64,000 nucleotides of DNA from Apostichopus japonicus (lineage: Eukaryota > Echinodermata > Holothuroidea > Aspidochirotida > Stichopodidae), in NCBI RefSeq assembly GCF_037975245.1, contig NC_092580.1:6668501-6732500 (forward strand). Direction: 5' to 3'. The notes beneath the pieces were generated by a model. That model did no database searches. It was not told where the DNA came from and was given only the letters and a program-made list of their open reading frames with translations. The translations under genes were made by a program, and so were the position numbers. Each line of letters opens with the position of its first letter. Position 1 is the stretch's first letter. Shown here one piece after another: positions 38,601 to 47,649 of this stretch.

Positions 38601-39397
38601 GTGTTATTAACCCCTCTGCATTCTAAAGTGATTTCAGTAAAACCGTCCATTGTTGATGAACTGTCTGTTTGACAAACACGGCTCAGTTTAGGGACAATGT
38701 AGTTTGGCTGTATGTTACCTGTTGCATCCTGTAGCTGTGATGCAAAGAAGTAAGTGTAGTTATTATATGAAAATGAGGCAACATATCTGATCAAAAAGTT
38801 GTCCACTACACTGTTTGAAAACTGATTTGTCCTCCTATTATCATCCATCTGGCAGATTCTATCTGATCTTGACAAACAATTGGCAGATATTGGTGATGCT
38901 CCTCTGATATTCTGAGCAACATAGAGGGCGAGGTTAACATCAACTCCTGCTGGATGAGTAACCACTAAACCGATCGCTGGATTCTGATCTTCAGTCACCT
39001 TGAGGGAAGATAGAGTTTCATCTTTTGTATATGTCAAGTCATCCAGATTCCAAAGCTGACATGTTCCATTCAGACCTGATCCACATGAAATTAATTTGTC
39101 CACTGGCTGAGGTGCAATAGATAAAATCTTGTTTGTATTATTTCCACTATTATCTTGAGTACTCACACTGGTGAGTCCACTGAAGTCTCTTGATAAGCGA
39201 TACAGTCTCCCCACTCCTCCGATATAAATGCTACTTCCATCCTCTGACACAGTGAAATGATTCAAACTTGTGTCAGAATTAACTGGAAAGGAATTTAAGT
39301 TGTATGCATCCAACAAGGCAAAACATGAATGTTTGGTTCCATTGAAAAAGTATAAAATGTATAAAAAGATGAAGACAGTCTTGCACTTGAGTTCCAT
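82..39397 (-). CDS. Plexin receptor, gene 1 (3' end outside window)
   Basis: Spliced minus-strand gene. Predicted CDS: complement(join(82..226,1821..1978,2562..2645,2868..2935,3267..3347,4439..4510,4800..4874,5218..5292,5906..5989,6207..6278,7442..7529,8144..8244,8500..8656,9348..9494,10290..10353,11035..11115,11203..11268,11435..11559,12026..12171,12899..13124,14210..14386,15475..15729,16017..16110,18625..18792,19434..19570,21119..21221,21776..21930,22584..22759,23926..24016,24574..24678,25485..25604,26219..26312,26663..26762,27418..27565,30530..30659,31124..31236,33597..33725,33980..34204,38366..39397)). All junctions are GT/AG, phases agree at every join, and the frame is open for 1,889 codons. 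Gene 2 suggests about 111 more residues lie left of position 1, giving about 2,000, normal for a plexin. Plexins are single-pass receptors for semaphorins that act on small GTPases in cell guidance. Subfamily (A, B, C or D) is not assigned because the protein is divergent. Confidence 0.9.
642..955 (+). mobile_element. LINE reverse-transcriptase 3' fragment, left block
   Basis: The plus-strand frame reads LHWLPVHHHVEFKLLVHAYK, later TRRSANSLTLVVPRVRTATY, AAGKLWNALPNNI and FKNLPKSHFCF then stop. This is the conserved carboxyl end of CR1/L2-type non-LTR retrotransposon polymerases. The element is 5'-truncated and lies inside an intron of gene 1. Confidence 0.8.
1243..1465 (-). mobile_element. 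Truncated hAT-like MITE, left block
   Basis: Carries one family end (complement of CAGTGGTGTAAGAAGG) and the interior CACCAAATTGCATCT units, but lacks the other end. It is truncated at the same place in 52452-52677, so truncation predates the block duplication. Confidence 0.7.
2290..2430 (+). mobile_element. LINE/SINE 3' end with ATT tail, left block
   Basis: TTGGAGTCTGCGCTTTATAAG followed by an ATT microsatellite is the kind of 3' end seen in L2-like elements. The duplicate at about 53520-53645 has a shorter ATT tract. Confidence 0.4.
2868..6278 (-). CDS. Expanded RBD-GAP linker exons with YxxP repeats, gene 1
   Basis: Six short phase 1-1 exons plus one closing exon insert about 165 residues. 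Order: A1 6207-6278 (NGCYTTTVSDS), B1 5906-5989 (AENDGYDSPDSPNN), C1 5218-5292 (VDNDCYLHPDVQT), C2 4800-4874 (VDKDGYLQPEIRT), A2 4439-4510 (NGCYTTTVSDS), B2 3267-3347 (AENDGFVSPNSSNH), then 2868-2935 (DPEDIYDEPEAGFGLWIWHL), where LW-HL marks re-entry into the GAP fold. A1/A2, B1/B2 and C1/C2 are clearly paralogous. Tyr-x-x-Pro occurs at about residues 1614 (YDSP), 1654 (YLHP), 1679 (YLQP) and 1746 (YDEP); B2 has Phe at the Tyr position. In known plexins this linker is much shorter and lacks such a repeat. Every symmetric exon could be skipped without a frameshift. Confidence 0.85.
3600..3930. repeat. Hairpin-rich minisatellite, 3 units (gene 1 intron)
   Basis: About three units of 104-107 bp. 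Each carries AGGCAGGAAAAGCCAG and, further on, its near inverse CCTTTTCCTGGC, so each unit can fold. It sits in the intron between linker exons A2 and B2. Confidence 0.85.
6848..7083. repeat. CAY/CAA trinucleotide tract, left block
   Basis: A 236-bp imperfect CAC/CAT/CAA array in the intron between the last RBD exon and linker exon A1. Open frames across it (His-, Thr- or Pro-rich) are artefacts of the repeat. Confidence 0.9.
7442..12171 (-). CDS. N-terminal RasGAP lobe and Rho-binding domain exons, gene 1
   Basis: Nine exons (12026-12171, 11435-11559, 11203-11268, 11035-11115, 10290-10353, 9348-9494, 8500-8656, 8144-8244, 7442-7529), about residues 1260-1614. The GAP part shows KKKEYLEVLFHALDES, RANIVSHISLILILDGKYA, FR-SGNTCLEPLLSIW and the well conserved LGPIDAVTGKSQFTI. 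The RBD follows, with VDTITQAKSKIIDHFY, PYSTRP, DDGFLRLQDGWRKLNVLSDY and VQTGNCVKLI, matching the ubiquitin-like plexin RBD that binds Rac/Rnd GTPases. The arginine pair normally found before the TESV-like segment is Arg-Ser here, at about residues 1398-1399, if the best donor (AAG|GTAGTA) is used; a donor 3 nt further would add Arg-Tyr instead. Confidence 0.87.
12899..13124 (-). CDS. Transmembrane and juxtamembrane exon of plexin gene 1
   Basis: A 226-nt exon (phase 0 to 1) encodes a short extracellular stub, one membrane span of about 22 residues (core IIHVVIPLALIIVIIACILF), and a cytoplasmic helix with charged heptads (KLEKDRIVTQLEMQIAQIEN). That helix matches the juxtamembrane coiled coil of plexins. 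The chosen donor is GTACGT after ACAT; using it, the next exon continues in frame with LFTNLKTSA, which resembles the plexin FTELQTD segment. Confidence 0.9.
14210..27565 (-). CDS. PSI/IPT stalk exons of plexin gene 1
   Basis: Fourteen exons build the rest of the ectodomain (about residues 544-1184). In protein order: an IPT-like segment (27418-27565, 26663-26762); a second PSI cluster with DCSIKWDCNWC and CSFKTDPLCGD (26219-26312); a second IPT-like segment opening with SEDCPML (25485-25604, 24574-24678, 23926-24016); a third PSI cluster with KCSVDRPDCSRC (22584-22759); then IPT repeats recognised by their P-x-S-GP-GG-T start: IEPTSGPIKGGTMVQIIGT (21776-21930, 21119-21221), FPEIGPASGGSLITINGTDL (19434-19570, 18625-18792), SGGNTLTITGARL (16017-16110, 15475-15729) and a last membrane-proximal exon (14210-14386). 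This is the usual plexin stalk order. Confidence 0.88.
14708..15078. mobile_element. hAT-like MITE in gene 1 intron
   Basis: A 371-bp element with ends CAGTGGCGGAGC and, inverted, CAGTGGTGGAGC, flanked by perfect 8-bp target duplications TGGTGACT (14700-14707, 15079-15086). Non-coding. The same family is found at 35644-36026. Confidence 0.85.
16490..16615. repeat. Unclassified interspersed repeat, copy 1
   Basis: About 125 bp sharing CTAACCATGT, TTGATGTTTTCTTCTTGTAG and AAATCTGGTTT with 30786-30905 in the same orientation. Both copies are in gene 1 introns. No ends or target duplications could be set. Confidence 0.65.
16950..17885 (+). mobile_element. 5'-truncated LINE with 3' tail in gene 1 intron
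   Basis: The plus-strand frame ends with YCIVCWGGSITEQDKMRINS, LQRKLRTVLDDTDHLLHSDL, SGRMRPPAAGTNRYKHSFVP and a stop at 17343, the typical end of a LINE reverse-transcriptase protein. A 3' UTR of about 540 bp follows, with AATAAAG and a TTGAATTTGAATT tail near 17870. The upstream start is not a real gene start. Confidence 0.75.
18003..18368. repeat. ACCTCACCATACCTCATT minisatellite
   Basis: Imperfect array built from ACCTCACCATACCTCATT and TGACCATTA variants in the intron between the exons of the second and third IPT repeats of gene 1. Unit length varies from about 22 to 35 bp. Confidence 0.8.
19999..20229 (+). mobile_element. tRNA-derived SINE (second copy of the family)
   Basis: Head GGAGTGTTAGCTCAGTGG and body shared with 59714-59967, including the segment TTCGGTCAGCTTGG and the short hairpin TTCCTGCTTGCAGGAAG. 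The B box is mutated (CCAGTGTGAGTCACTCC), so this copy is probably older. It lies in the intron between the first and second IPT repeats of gene 1. Confidence 0.78.
20476..20650. repeat. Short minisatellite of about 36 bp units
   Basis: About five imperfect units of TGCCTATGTATGCAACACTG plus TACAAAGATTGGACC, in an intron of gene 1. The plus-strand open frames here simply translate the repeat. Confidence 0.75.
23239..23730. mobile_element. hAT-like MITE with perfect inverted ends
   Basis: A 492-bp element: CAGGGGCGTAGCGA at the left and its exact inverse at the right, flanked by perfect 8-bp target duplications TCATTACA (23231-23238, 23731-23738). Its interior contains a diverged tandem duplication of about 125 bp (about 23282-23550) carrying TTTGCCGACGGATCTGGAAG twice. 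Non-coding. Confidence 0.87.
28471..28936. mobile_element. Probable MITE with short inverted ends
   Basis: Ends CAGGGATGAGACT and, inverted, CAGGCATGAGACT. The interior has a G/C-run segment like the hAT-like MITEs and an A-rich stretch. No matching target duplication was found, so the limits are less certain. Confidence 0.5.
29674..30030. mobile_element. hAT-like MITE in gene 1 intron
   Basis: A 357-bp element with ends CAGTGGCGTAGGAAGG and, inverted, CAAGGGTGTAGGAACCGG, flanked by perfect 8-bp target duplications GTCAGCTG (29666-29673, 30031-30038). Long G and C runs near the ends. Relatives: 54629-55001, and truncated copies at 1243-1465 and 52452-52677. Confidence 0.87.
30530..31236 (-). 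CDS. First PSI domain exons of plexin gene 1
   Basis: Exons 31124-31236 and 30530-30659 encode about residues 463-543. The cysteine pattern is the plexin PSI (plexin-semaphorin-integrin) knot: CSQYQTCDECI, then GDPYCGWCTLEKR-CTRFNDC followed by DGSDDSERW. This small disulphide module supports the Sema propeller. The junction splits an Arg codon (AG|G). Downstream in the protein it leads into the first IPT-like region. Confidence 0.9.
30786..30905. repeat. Unclassified interspersed repeat, copy 2
   Basis: Partner of 16490-16615, roughly 85 percent alike by eye. It lies in the intron between the two exons of the first PSI region and the next exon group. Confidence 0.65.
33597..39397 (-). CDS. 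Signal peptide and Sema domain exons of plexin gene 1
   Basis: Three exons (38366-39397, 33980-34204, 33597-33725), all phase 0, encode residues 1-462. The start Met is followed by a hydrophobic stretch rich in Phe, Leu and Ile up to about residue 27, a plausible signal peptide. Sema hallmarks follow: an N-terminal IYIGGVGRLYRLS blade motif, a CGSGLNGTCQLWNL segment, NYTYFFASQ, and in the second exon GETFTSILVT then GSQEGHLLK, as in other plexins. The Sema domain is a seven-bladed propeller that binds semaphorin outside the cell. The intron after the first exon is about 4.2 kb and is filled with transposon-derived DNA. Several N-x-S/T glycosylation sites are present. Confidence 0.92.
34961..37154. 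mobile_element. Composite hAT-like element with nested insertions
   Basis: Ends CAGGCGCGTATCCAGG and, inverted, CAGGTGCGTATCAAGG, with CATAA directly repeated on both flanks. It contains the MITE at 35644-36026 and an internal copy of a similar left end at 36381 (CAGGCGCGTAGCGAGG). A C/T-rich low-complexity tract lies at about 36945-37105. The GC content and CpG content are well above the flanking intron. No transposase was recognised. Confidence 0.6.
35644..36026. mobile_element. hAT-like MITE (same family as 14708-15078)
   Basis: Ends CAGTGGCGGAGC and CTCCGCCACTG, with interior closely matching 14708-15078 (for example GGAAATGACCCTTTC and GGCGCCAGCAGTCCATTTGA). Flanks share GCGCGGC, an imprecise target duplication. 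It sits inside the larger element 34961-37154. Confidence 0.78.
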
Positions 39398-39556
39398 TTG
39401 GAAATATGATCTGGTACATTAGCTATGTAATCTCAAATGTCCACCAGTATGCAGAAAAGATTTAAGTCTCACTGTAAAAATAAAAGAAAGGAAATTATCC
39501 AAGAAAGTTACATTTCTGTATTATGAGATGTTATAAATAGAAATATTCTACTCACC
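39398..39556 (-). other. 5' UTR of plexin gene 1 with a probable small intron
   Basis: On the minus strand the start codon is preceded by about 74 nt of leader beginning just after a TTTTACAG-type acceptor at about 39472. An upstream donor (exon end about 39556, followed by GTGAGT) would define an 84-bp intron in the 5' UTR. The real transcription start and promoter are not identified; no clear TATA box was found. The leader exon upstream of 39556 has no recognisable limit. Confidence 0.4.
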
Positions 39557-42500
39557 TCATTTCTAGTCAATTTGTATGTGATATTTCATGGGAACTTCAA
39601 ATTAATAACAACCATGGCTTTTTATATTTGACCAGTGCAACCTATAATGCAGAAGATTAACAGAAGCAGTGAGGCTAACAAGAATGTTCATAAAGGCTAC
39701 TTGAAAGAAAACAAGTTGATGACTATTGTTTAGAAATAGTGTAAAATGATATAAGTGTGTGTTTAAATGCACATTTAAGTTTGAGAAAAATATTAAAAAT
39801 AAGAAATAGGTTGCTCTGGTTCAGTAGTTTAAGCAAATTAGCTTTGACACTGCAGCAGCATGTAGCAACAAGTTCAGCCATATGATACATCCCACAATGG
39901 AGAATAAAAACTTGTGAAAGCTTTAACAGGATAACCTGATTATAACTCTTGTATCCATATGACCAGGTCATGTAACATTACAACACTATTGTATACCCCT
40001 CAATGTTACTAAGTACTGTGTAATATATATTTATATGTGTTTATAATTACAATTAGCACCCCTTATCATTGTTTCCCACCAATTACCACTTCATTTGCAT
40101 TATGTAGTATCGACATTACATTTGCAATATTTGCAAAGCATGCTCAGTACCATCTTTCTTTGTGTTGGGATTTTGGTATACTACAGTAACAGCTTATATT
40201 ATCAGGTATTCTACCTTTATTTCCATTGGTTAAGTGTGGTATATACAACCAGATTGGTGTAAAATTACACTCATAATGCAACTTTAATAATTTTGATGCA
40301 ACTGCATATTACCCTAAACAATATCGCTAAAGCAGAACAAATAGTTTACACTGCCCAGCTGGCTAAACATAAACAAAAACAACCAAGTATCTGTACAGCC
40401 CTTCTGATATGAAAACACACAAATGGGTGTAAGCTATGACACACTCTGCAAGTTCATGCTTGCTAACATATATACCATCTGAATAGCAGCTCCCTGATAT
40501 GTGGTAACAGGTAGCTATTGGTAGGTACTGGTAGTTTTGTTAAGACCCTAGTATGAACAGCCTAGTGTACCTTTCTGTTTCACAGAGCTATTTTCCGGTA
40601 TCTATTTCCTGTACTGCCCAGAGAATGGCCCCTGCAGCTCTTTCGATTGATACTAGGGTCTTGCACATTTCTCTCAAGCTATCTTATGTTTTCATTTGAT
40701 TTTGGCAGATTTGCCTCTGAAAACAAAAGAAGCTAATCAGGTTTGCCAATTGGGCCCTTGAACAATGATGACAGGACATATAGCATTGCAATTACATTTG
40801 ATCAATGTAAATATTCTCCTGAGATTAGCTTCACACTACCAAATGATTACAAGGGACTTCAGAGAAAGTCGCTGTGTCCAGGAAAGTATGTATCAAAAGT
40901 GTGTCCGAAATTACTGCATTATGGACATTTTAAAAGGCTCTCGCCAGTAGTTCGCTGGAAATTTGATCTGAGGAAGTGACTTTCCACCCTTTTTTCCTTT
41001 GCTAGGCTTGGTGATATGATTATGTATCACACAGGGTAATGTTCCAGACTAAAAACCTTGAAAGGTGAAAAAGTGGCCAGTGGCGAATAATGAACGCTAG
41101 TCTTAATAAAGGGTGAATTTTCAAATGAGAAAACTTCTTCAAGCAATGATCAGTAAATAAAGCTCTATCAGACCTCTAATGATTCTTAAGAGTAACAGTA
41201 CCAGGTGAATATCACATATCTTTACCGTCTCATTTAGTAATGTTAGTTCCCAATCAGCTTTACATTAATAACATCTTAGTAATATTTAAAGACATACAAA
41301 CAAACACGCAGATTGATGAGGGGAGTTTACAAAACAGCAAAGTGGTGCAAACAACCAAGAGCTTACAGTTAAGTAGAGGACTGTCTCAGTTATCTGTAAT
41401 AGGAATAGACATAGGAAATTAGAGCAACACAAAGATCTTACCACCCGTATTGTGGAGGAGGAAAAATACAAAGGCTCTCTTCAGCCTCTTTTAATTGTAC
41501 TCACCAATTGAACAATTGTTTGTGCTGATTTATTACAATTACACCAAAGCTGGCTAAAATATAGTAAGCGTCCAGTTATTGCAATTGCCCTTGAAAAGAA
41601 CCACCAATGAAAAATGGTGCATGTAGCAATATAGGAAACCAGTTAACTTTTGTCTGTGGTTGCATATACAAGTACAGTAGCCTGGTACCCTACATTAGTT
41701 TTATAAGGAAGTATATGGTACATACATGTAGAGCAAAGGTTAAGTGTACATATTGCAAACAATATATTTGCAAACCTTAGTGTGAATAAAAGAGTTCTCA
41801 GCAAAAAATCTCTGAAAAAGCATTGTGATTGAGCATCCATGCATTAGCTGTAGTGAAAGTATGCACACACACGCACACGCACACAAGCATGCATGGACAC
41901 TAGTATAGGCCTATTGGCTACTTCCTTGATGTGACATTAATTATTAAAAAAGTTGAATTTATTAATATAAATGTTCTGTATTGATATAAGAAATATCTCT
42001 GTTTCAACTCCATGGTACAAGCAGCATACTTATGATAGACATCTTATCACAGAAATTTGGATGATTACTACAACTCTGTGAGTGACGACTTAATCAAATT
42101 AACCATTGCAGTAAAATGGTGTTTTCCTCTCTCATTTGTTTAAACAAGGAATTCAAGAATTATTCTTACAAGTAACATATTTTGATAGGTGCTTTGAGGG
42201 AGGAGGGTACCTTCACTGGGCTTCTGGAAAACCTCACAAGTGCATATTTTCCTAAACTAAAAGTATACCTTTCCTCCATTTTTATAATGTAAATGCTATG
42301 AATGTTAGGAAAATATGGTCTCTCCAACTCTAGCATCTATCAAGCTTTCCTGTCCTACAGTCAGTAAGTTGTATTCCTGTAATCGTAGTATCCCTGTTAA
42401 CAGTGGCATAAACCAGACTTTTTCGTCTGGGGGGATTGGGGGTGGGGAGAAGAATTCGAGAGGGGGATAGAGAGTTTGAGGGGGGCAAGATCAGCATGAG

Positions 42501-43715
42501 ACCAGTTCGGTCATTTCAGGTACTTTTGCAAAGTGCCCCATTCCTAAACAGTTGAAACCATGGTAACAGTGCTGTTATGAATGTTTCCCAAATTGACCAG
42601 TTTATGTCTGAGTTCCATCTAAGGGGGTTGGGGTGGATTCAATTTATTGACCAGTTAATGAGAATGCATTGCGCTAACTGCGTGGGTCCAGGGGCCTGCC
42701 ATAGGAAGCTATACAATATGGTGGGCTTTAGAGGCTTCAGAGTTTTCACATTTTATCCAATTAGCCAAAACTTTATTCACATATTTGGTCAACTCTGCCC
42801 AGTATAAATAGGCTACAATTTGGTAGTTTGCATTCTTTTTCAATAGCGTGACTCTATCAAAGCTGCTGGCGTAGATAACTTTCTTTCTGGGGGGGGGGGG
42901 GGGTGTGGAGGGAGGGAGGTAAACGACCAGCTACAGGCTTGGAGAAAGTCACTATACTCTGATAACCCTATGTGCTGTTCTCAATAGGTATCTTTCTCAC
43001 TTTGTCTACAAAAATCTATGTTTTTTTGTATTAAAACAATCAATGGAACAACCGTGAGTGCTTTTCACGGGGGAAGTTAAAAAATAACCATTGATTCTGC
43101 ACCAAATCAAATTCATATGTTGTCCAAACATATCAAAGTTCCTGCGTACCTCATTTGAATATTTTTATCAGCATTTATGGTATCATCATCTAGCTAAGAC
43201 CAACTTCCTTATATGTATATAACAGAAGGTTCCACACTTCCTTGTCCAGTACAAACACACCTGATTAAACAGTCGATAAGCAATTAAGGGTATATTGCAT
43301 CCAATTTCAGGGATAAATCAACAAGAAGATTATAAAACTAAAATATTTCTTTTGAAACACATCTGACACGATACTGTGATCAACTTCAATCAAACCATAT
43401 CTTCTGTTAAAGCTAATTAGGTTTTTGAGTTTTATAATACTATATATAAAATAAGAATATTTACCTTCTGTTAGAGATATTGTGTTAAGTGTTTGAGTTT
43501 TATAGTACTATATAAAAAATTAGAATGTTTACCCTTCAGATATTGTGTTTCATAGTCTGTCCACCGGCATATTCCTTTAGAGGAAATTAATAACTTCAAC
43601 CACTGTATATTTGATTACATTTTCCTTGTGCTAACATATTACAGCAAAGCACATGTCAAAGTTCCTTGATAAAGTGTATCTACAACATATCTTATTCAAT
43701 ACTGGTGAAACTCAC
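39557..43715. other. Intergenic DNA upstream of plexin gene 1
   Basis: No convincing coding exon was found here. A short fragment at about 42405-42480 (AACAGTGGCATAAACCAG followed by G runs) and another G run at about 42890 look like eroded MITE ends. Any promoter of gene 1 should lie here or in the adjoining stretch, but no core element stands out. Confidence 0.5.
43412..43540. repeat. Tandem duplication of about 80 bp
   Basis: TTTTTGAGTTTTATAATACTATATA and GTTTGAGTTTTATAGTACTATATA occur in succession with similar flanks (AGAATATTTACC, AGAATGTTTACC), just to the left of the plexin relic. Confidence 0.6.
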
Positions 43716-44868
43716 ATCAGGTATTTCCTCTTCTCTCAGCTGACAAATATCACGGAGTATTTGAACAAGAGTCTGCAAGCAAGCCTTGACATAGCTAAGT
43801 TTGGAATGTCATAAATCAGTGTAGGGTTATTCAAGAGAAATGCCCACAACCCCAGAGGCAACCTGAAATAGAGAAAGAGAAAGCAATGAGAAACAATGCA
43901 TGTCCTCTGAGACAACTTATAAATCATTGGTGCAGCAGCTATAGGAGTCCTACCCCTTCTCCACCCTTACCCTAACTCCCACCACCCCATCATGTGTATT
44001 GAACGAGAGACACCACAAGGGGATGAGAATGTACATTAAACAAGGATTTCTGCCAAAATTCCAGCAATACAAGTCTTTAATTACTAAATAGTTTTTTGAG
44101 GGAACCACTCTACCTGAGAAACTTCACAATGTTTTGGTTTCCATTTTGTTTGAAGCATTTATGCCTACAAAACTGATAACTTTGTTTGTCATGGCTGCAC
44201 TGCAGTGATGTCAAATATCACAATGGGTGCCAAGCAAAATTAACACCATCCTTAAGTTAAGACTGACAATTGATATGGGTACAAACAATCAATGTCATTC
44301 TTTGATAACTTATTCAGAAGTCTTAAGTTGTATGAGGGAAGTAAATAACACCAACCTTGTGTGTGCAAGAACACCCAACTTTTTATATATCCTAAATGGA
44401 ATAAGATATTTGTAGCTGTTAGACCAGCAATAGTGGTTGTGTTGTGGCTCCTTTAATGTTTAGACTCTGCTACGGCACTACCGACAGAAAACTGTCCAAG
44501 ACTGATGCAAAGACAGAGGACAACATGAACAGAATATGCAAATTACTCTGACAGACTTCTGATACTTTTGTATCATTGTTGTGAAGAAAACAATACACAA
44601 ATAACAAAGTTAAAACATACAACATATTAAATGATAGCTTGCAGGGATAGAATAATAGGAGCATGCTATCAGTTTTATAAGCCTCAGAATAACTTATCAT
44701 TGTAAAGGCCACAGTCAGTGATACCCACAGGGAAAAGCAAGCTACAGTAAGAATCTAGACATGTTAAATTGAATTTGTAAATCTTATTATACAGACATAG
44801 TTCTTACCTTACTCTTGCATGGATGTCTTCCTCTTTGGATTTCTTCCAATGATAGATGAAGAAAACAT
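43716..44868 (-). pseudogene. Plexin GAP-like exon pair, frameshifted relic
   Basis: The exon 43716-43862 has an intact acceptor (TTTCAG) and donor (GTGAGT) and matches the LPLGFW exon of genes 1 and 2: LPLGLWAFLLNNPTLIYDI, then in another frame LSYVKACLQTLVQILRDICQ. One base is missing after the Ile codon, so no single frame reads through. A candidate upstream exon (44808-44868, KKSKEEDIHARV) joins in phase but is only weakly similar. No neighbouring plexin exons were found up to 46 kb or down to 40 kb. It is more diverged than gene 2 is from gene 1, so it is an older fragment. A sequencing error cannot be ruled out for the single missing base. Confidence 0.6.
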
Positions 44869-47649
44869 CTAATCAGCAAACATCTCCAAGTATTGTAGTG
44901 GATATTTCATTTATAATGTAATGTTTTGAGCAATAGTGTTTTAAGTCAACTTTTAGAGGAATGAAACATCCTTTAAAAGTATATAATACAAAACTAAATT
45001 AGGCCTACTGTATCACAATATATAGAATAGTGAAAAATTCCAGCCTCCACTGGGATTCAACCTGGGCCTCCCACTTTATATGCAGACACCCTAACCAACT
45101 AGGAAATGGACACTGATGGTTTGTCCAGAGGTTCAAAACCAGTAAGGAAAGTTGTTTATCCACTGTAGGCCTTTGTCATCTGTATCAAAAAATATGCTAG
45201 TTCTGTTTTGGTGACATATTTTGCTTTACTCTAGAGATCAATCCTGATGCTAACCAACTTGAATTCATTAGTGAATTCTTAGTCCAGATCTAAAATGAGA
45301 TACTTTGAACAGACTCTGTTTAAGAAAATGTGAAAAGGTTAAACAACCAAGACAAAATATCTATATATAGATTTGAAACGGTAATGATTTGGAAATCCAA
45401 AACAGTGAAAAACCCCACCGGAGATATATATATATATATATATAAATCATCTGAATGTAAGTTTCTTCCAATATGGCATGTTTATAAATATCTATGATGT
45501 CATAATCACCTAATATATCATCTGTTAATTACAGAATAATTGTGAAAGGAAACACAGTGAAAAATAGGTTTCTTTCATTTTGCTGATTATTTTCTGTTTA
45601 GTTTTTGAAAATTAATGTACCTGCTTTTGTTTTAAGAAACACAATAACACAAAACTTTTGACTACAATTACTTGAAAGCATGATAATGCTATATGTTCCT
45701 ATGTCACTCCTTAGATATAGCATCCAATCGATAAACCAATCTTGTGAATAATTAGTCCCACTGAATGTACATGCCATGCATATCATCTAAGATTCCCAAT
45801 TAGCATTGTGGAATTGATAAGTGAAATAACTGTTACCTTTTGTTAATAAGGAAGCAGGATATGAACAACCACAGGAAAGGTATCCAACCAAATGGTGACA
45901 CAAGGTGACTTGTGAAATGAGACAAAACACTGTGTAATAGTTGCCAGGAAGTACAGTCACTTTGAGGAACTGACCTTATGCCAGAACAGACTATAGCAAG
46001 GTTAAGGCCACATCCTCTGCACCACCACCAGGGGAGTTCCCTAACAGACCAAATCATCCACAATATAACGTAAGGATAGTCACTTAATGCCTAGCTCTTT
46101 CTTCAGCTTGATTCTGCCAGACTAGCAACTACCAATAATTGATTGATAAAAGCAGAGGTAAGGGACCTCCTGATGGAATAACATGATCCTACAAAACCTC
46201 TTTTCTTAGCTTTATCTGTTACTATGACACTACTGTACATATCAATTCCTTAGCGCCATTCCTTGTGCGGCACGCGAACTGAGTTCGACCGCCGCAGTTT
46301 TAGGCCTATGACTTTACCATATAGACCATTTTCCTACAGCCATAGCGTGAAAAGTTAATACCGAAAAAACTTAGTTCAAACGGCACTAAACAGAGAAATG
46401 TGTTGTCTCTAAATTTCTGTTATTTTCTTAACAATACAGTTCAAAATTCCACCGGACTTCGGTGATTTACGATGTAAGGTTAATAAATATCGAACTCAAA
46501 ACCCTCATTGAAAACACACAGTAAATACTGAAGAAAATCACCATTTGATAGCCGTACTTTGTTTGCGTAACCATCCTCTTGAATATTCATTGACAAATTT
46601 AGTTCAAACGGTTTTGAAAAAGATTTTTTCTTAACTTTACATTGATGTTAAATTCATTTTCATTGGTCACTATCTTCAACCGGACCAAGTACAATCCAAT
46701 CGAATGTCTTCTAAGAAAAATACAAGTTTCGCTTTCTTCGGTGGGCACGCCGTTACGTAATATGTGTATCCTGTACTCTGCAATAGGGTACATGCTACGC
46801 AATGCACAGTGTTCACCTACATCGCCACAGCCGAGTTTCGCTTTCAAAACGTCATATTTTATTGAACTTAATATTATTTCAAAGAAAATGACCGTGGAAT
46901 ATGCATCATAAATATTGAAGCAAGTAATTACCAATTAATTTATCTAATGCAATCCTATAATTATAGAAACACCGTTTAAGACCCCCCTAATGAATGGAAT
47001 AGTCCAAACAACTTGTCCGCACAGAGCCACAGGATTTTCGGTCAAGGTGATGAGTCATACGCGTTGGTCAGTAAGAGGGCTATTTTGAAGAATGTTTAGT
47101 GTGCATTTTAGAAAGAAAGGAATTGATATGAGGCAGCATTCCTTTAATAATAACTTTTGGTAACATTTGAAACAATTCAACAAGATCATTCTTATCTCTA
47201 AAGACCTAATAATTACATTCTATAAAGTGGAAACTAAATTCACACGGGGATGTTTTTAACCTGCACAGTGAAAAGTGTCTATTAAGGCAATTTTCAATTT
47301 CCACACATCCACTAAGATATTAGAACAAAAGCTTCCCATGCTAATGAGGTATGAACATTCAAATCTTGACTTGCTCATGCAACCAGTTGGGACAATTTAT
47401 ATATGCTAATACCACTTGATACTCTCCTCCCATATCATGCCTCAAAGCACTCTTACTGAGAGTACAAATAGTTCCTACCCTTTTCTTGATATAAACAGAA
47501 TATTCATACTGTCAATGAAGCAGGACATGAAAGTGCAGTATTGAAAAAGAATTGTCCCAACTGGATGGCTCATGCCCTCTCACTAGAACCTTACAGTAAT
47601 ATATGCATTAGAATACTGCAGCATGTTTAGTTGCATGATATATGTATCA
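44869..47649. other. Intergenic DNA with a CpG-richer patch
   Basis: Mostly AT-rich with no recognisable gene. From about 46250 to 47060 CpG dinucleotides are noticeably more frequent (for example TGCGGCACGCGAACTGAG, CCGCCGCAG, GGGCACGCCGTTACG). Two long overlapping open frames on opposite strands (46599-46934) show no recognised family and lack splice context. Confidence 0.45.
45425..45444. repeat. TA microsatellite
   Basis: About ten TA dinucleotides in intergenic DNA, bounded by GAGATA and AATCATC. Confidence 0.85.

Noticed and set aside
45598-46063. Minus-strand frames followed by donor-like GTACAT or GTAACA, considered as further exons of the plexin relic
   Set aside because: Their translations show no resemblance to the plexin GAP segments expected upstream of the LPLGLW exon.
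46599-46934. Overlapping frames of 111 and 89 codons on opposite strands
   Set aside because: No recognisable domain and no splice sites in phase; likely chance frames in a CpG-richer patch.
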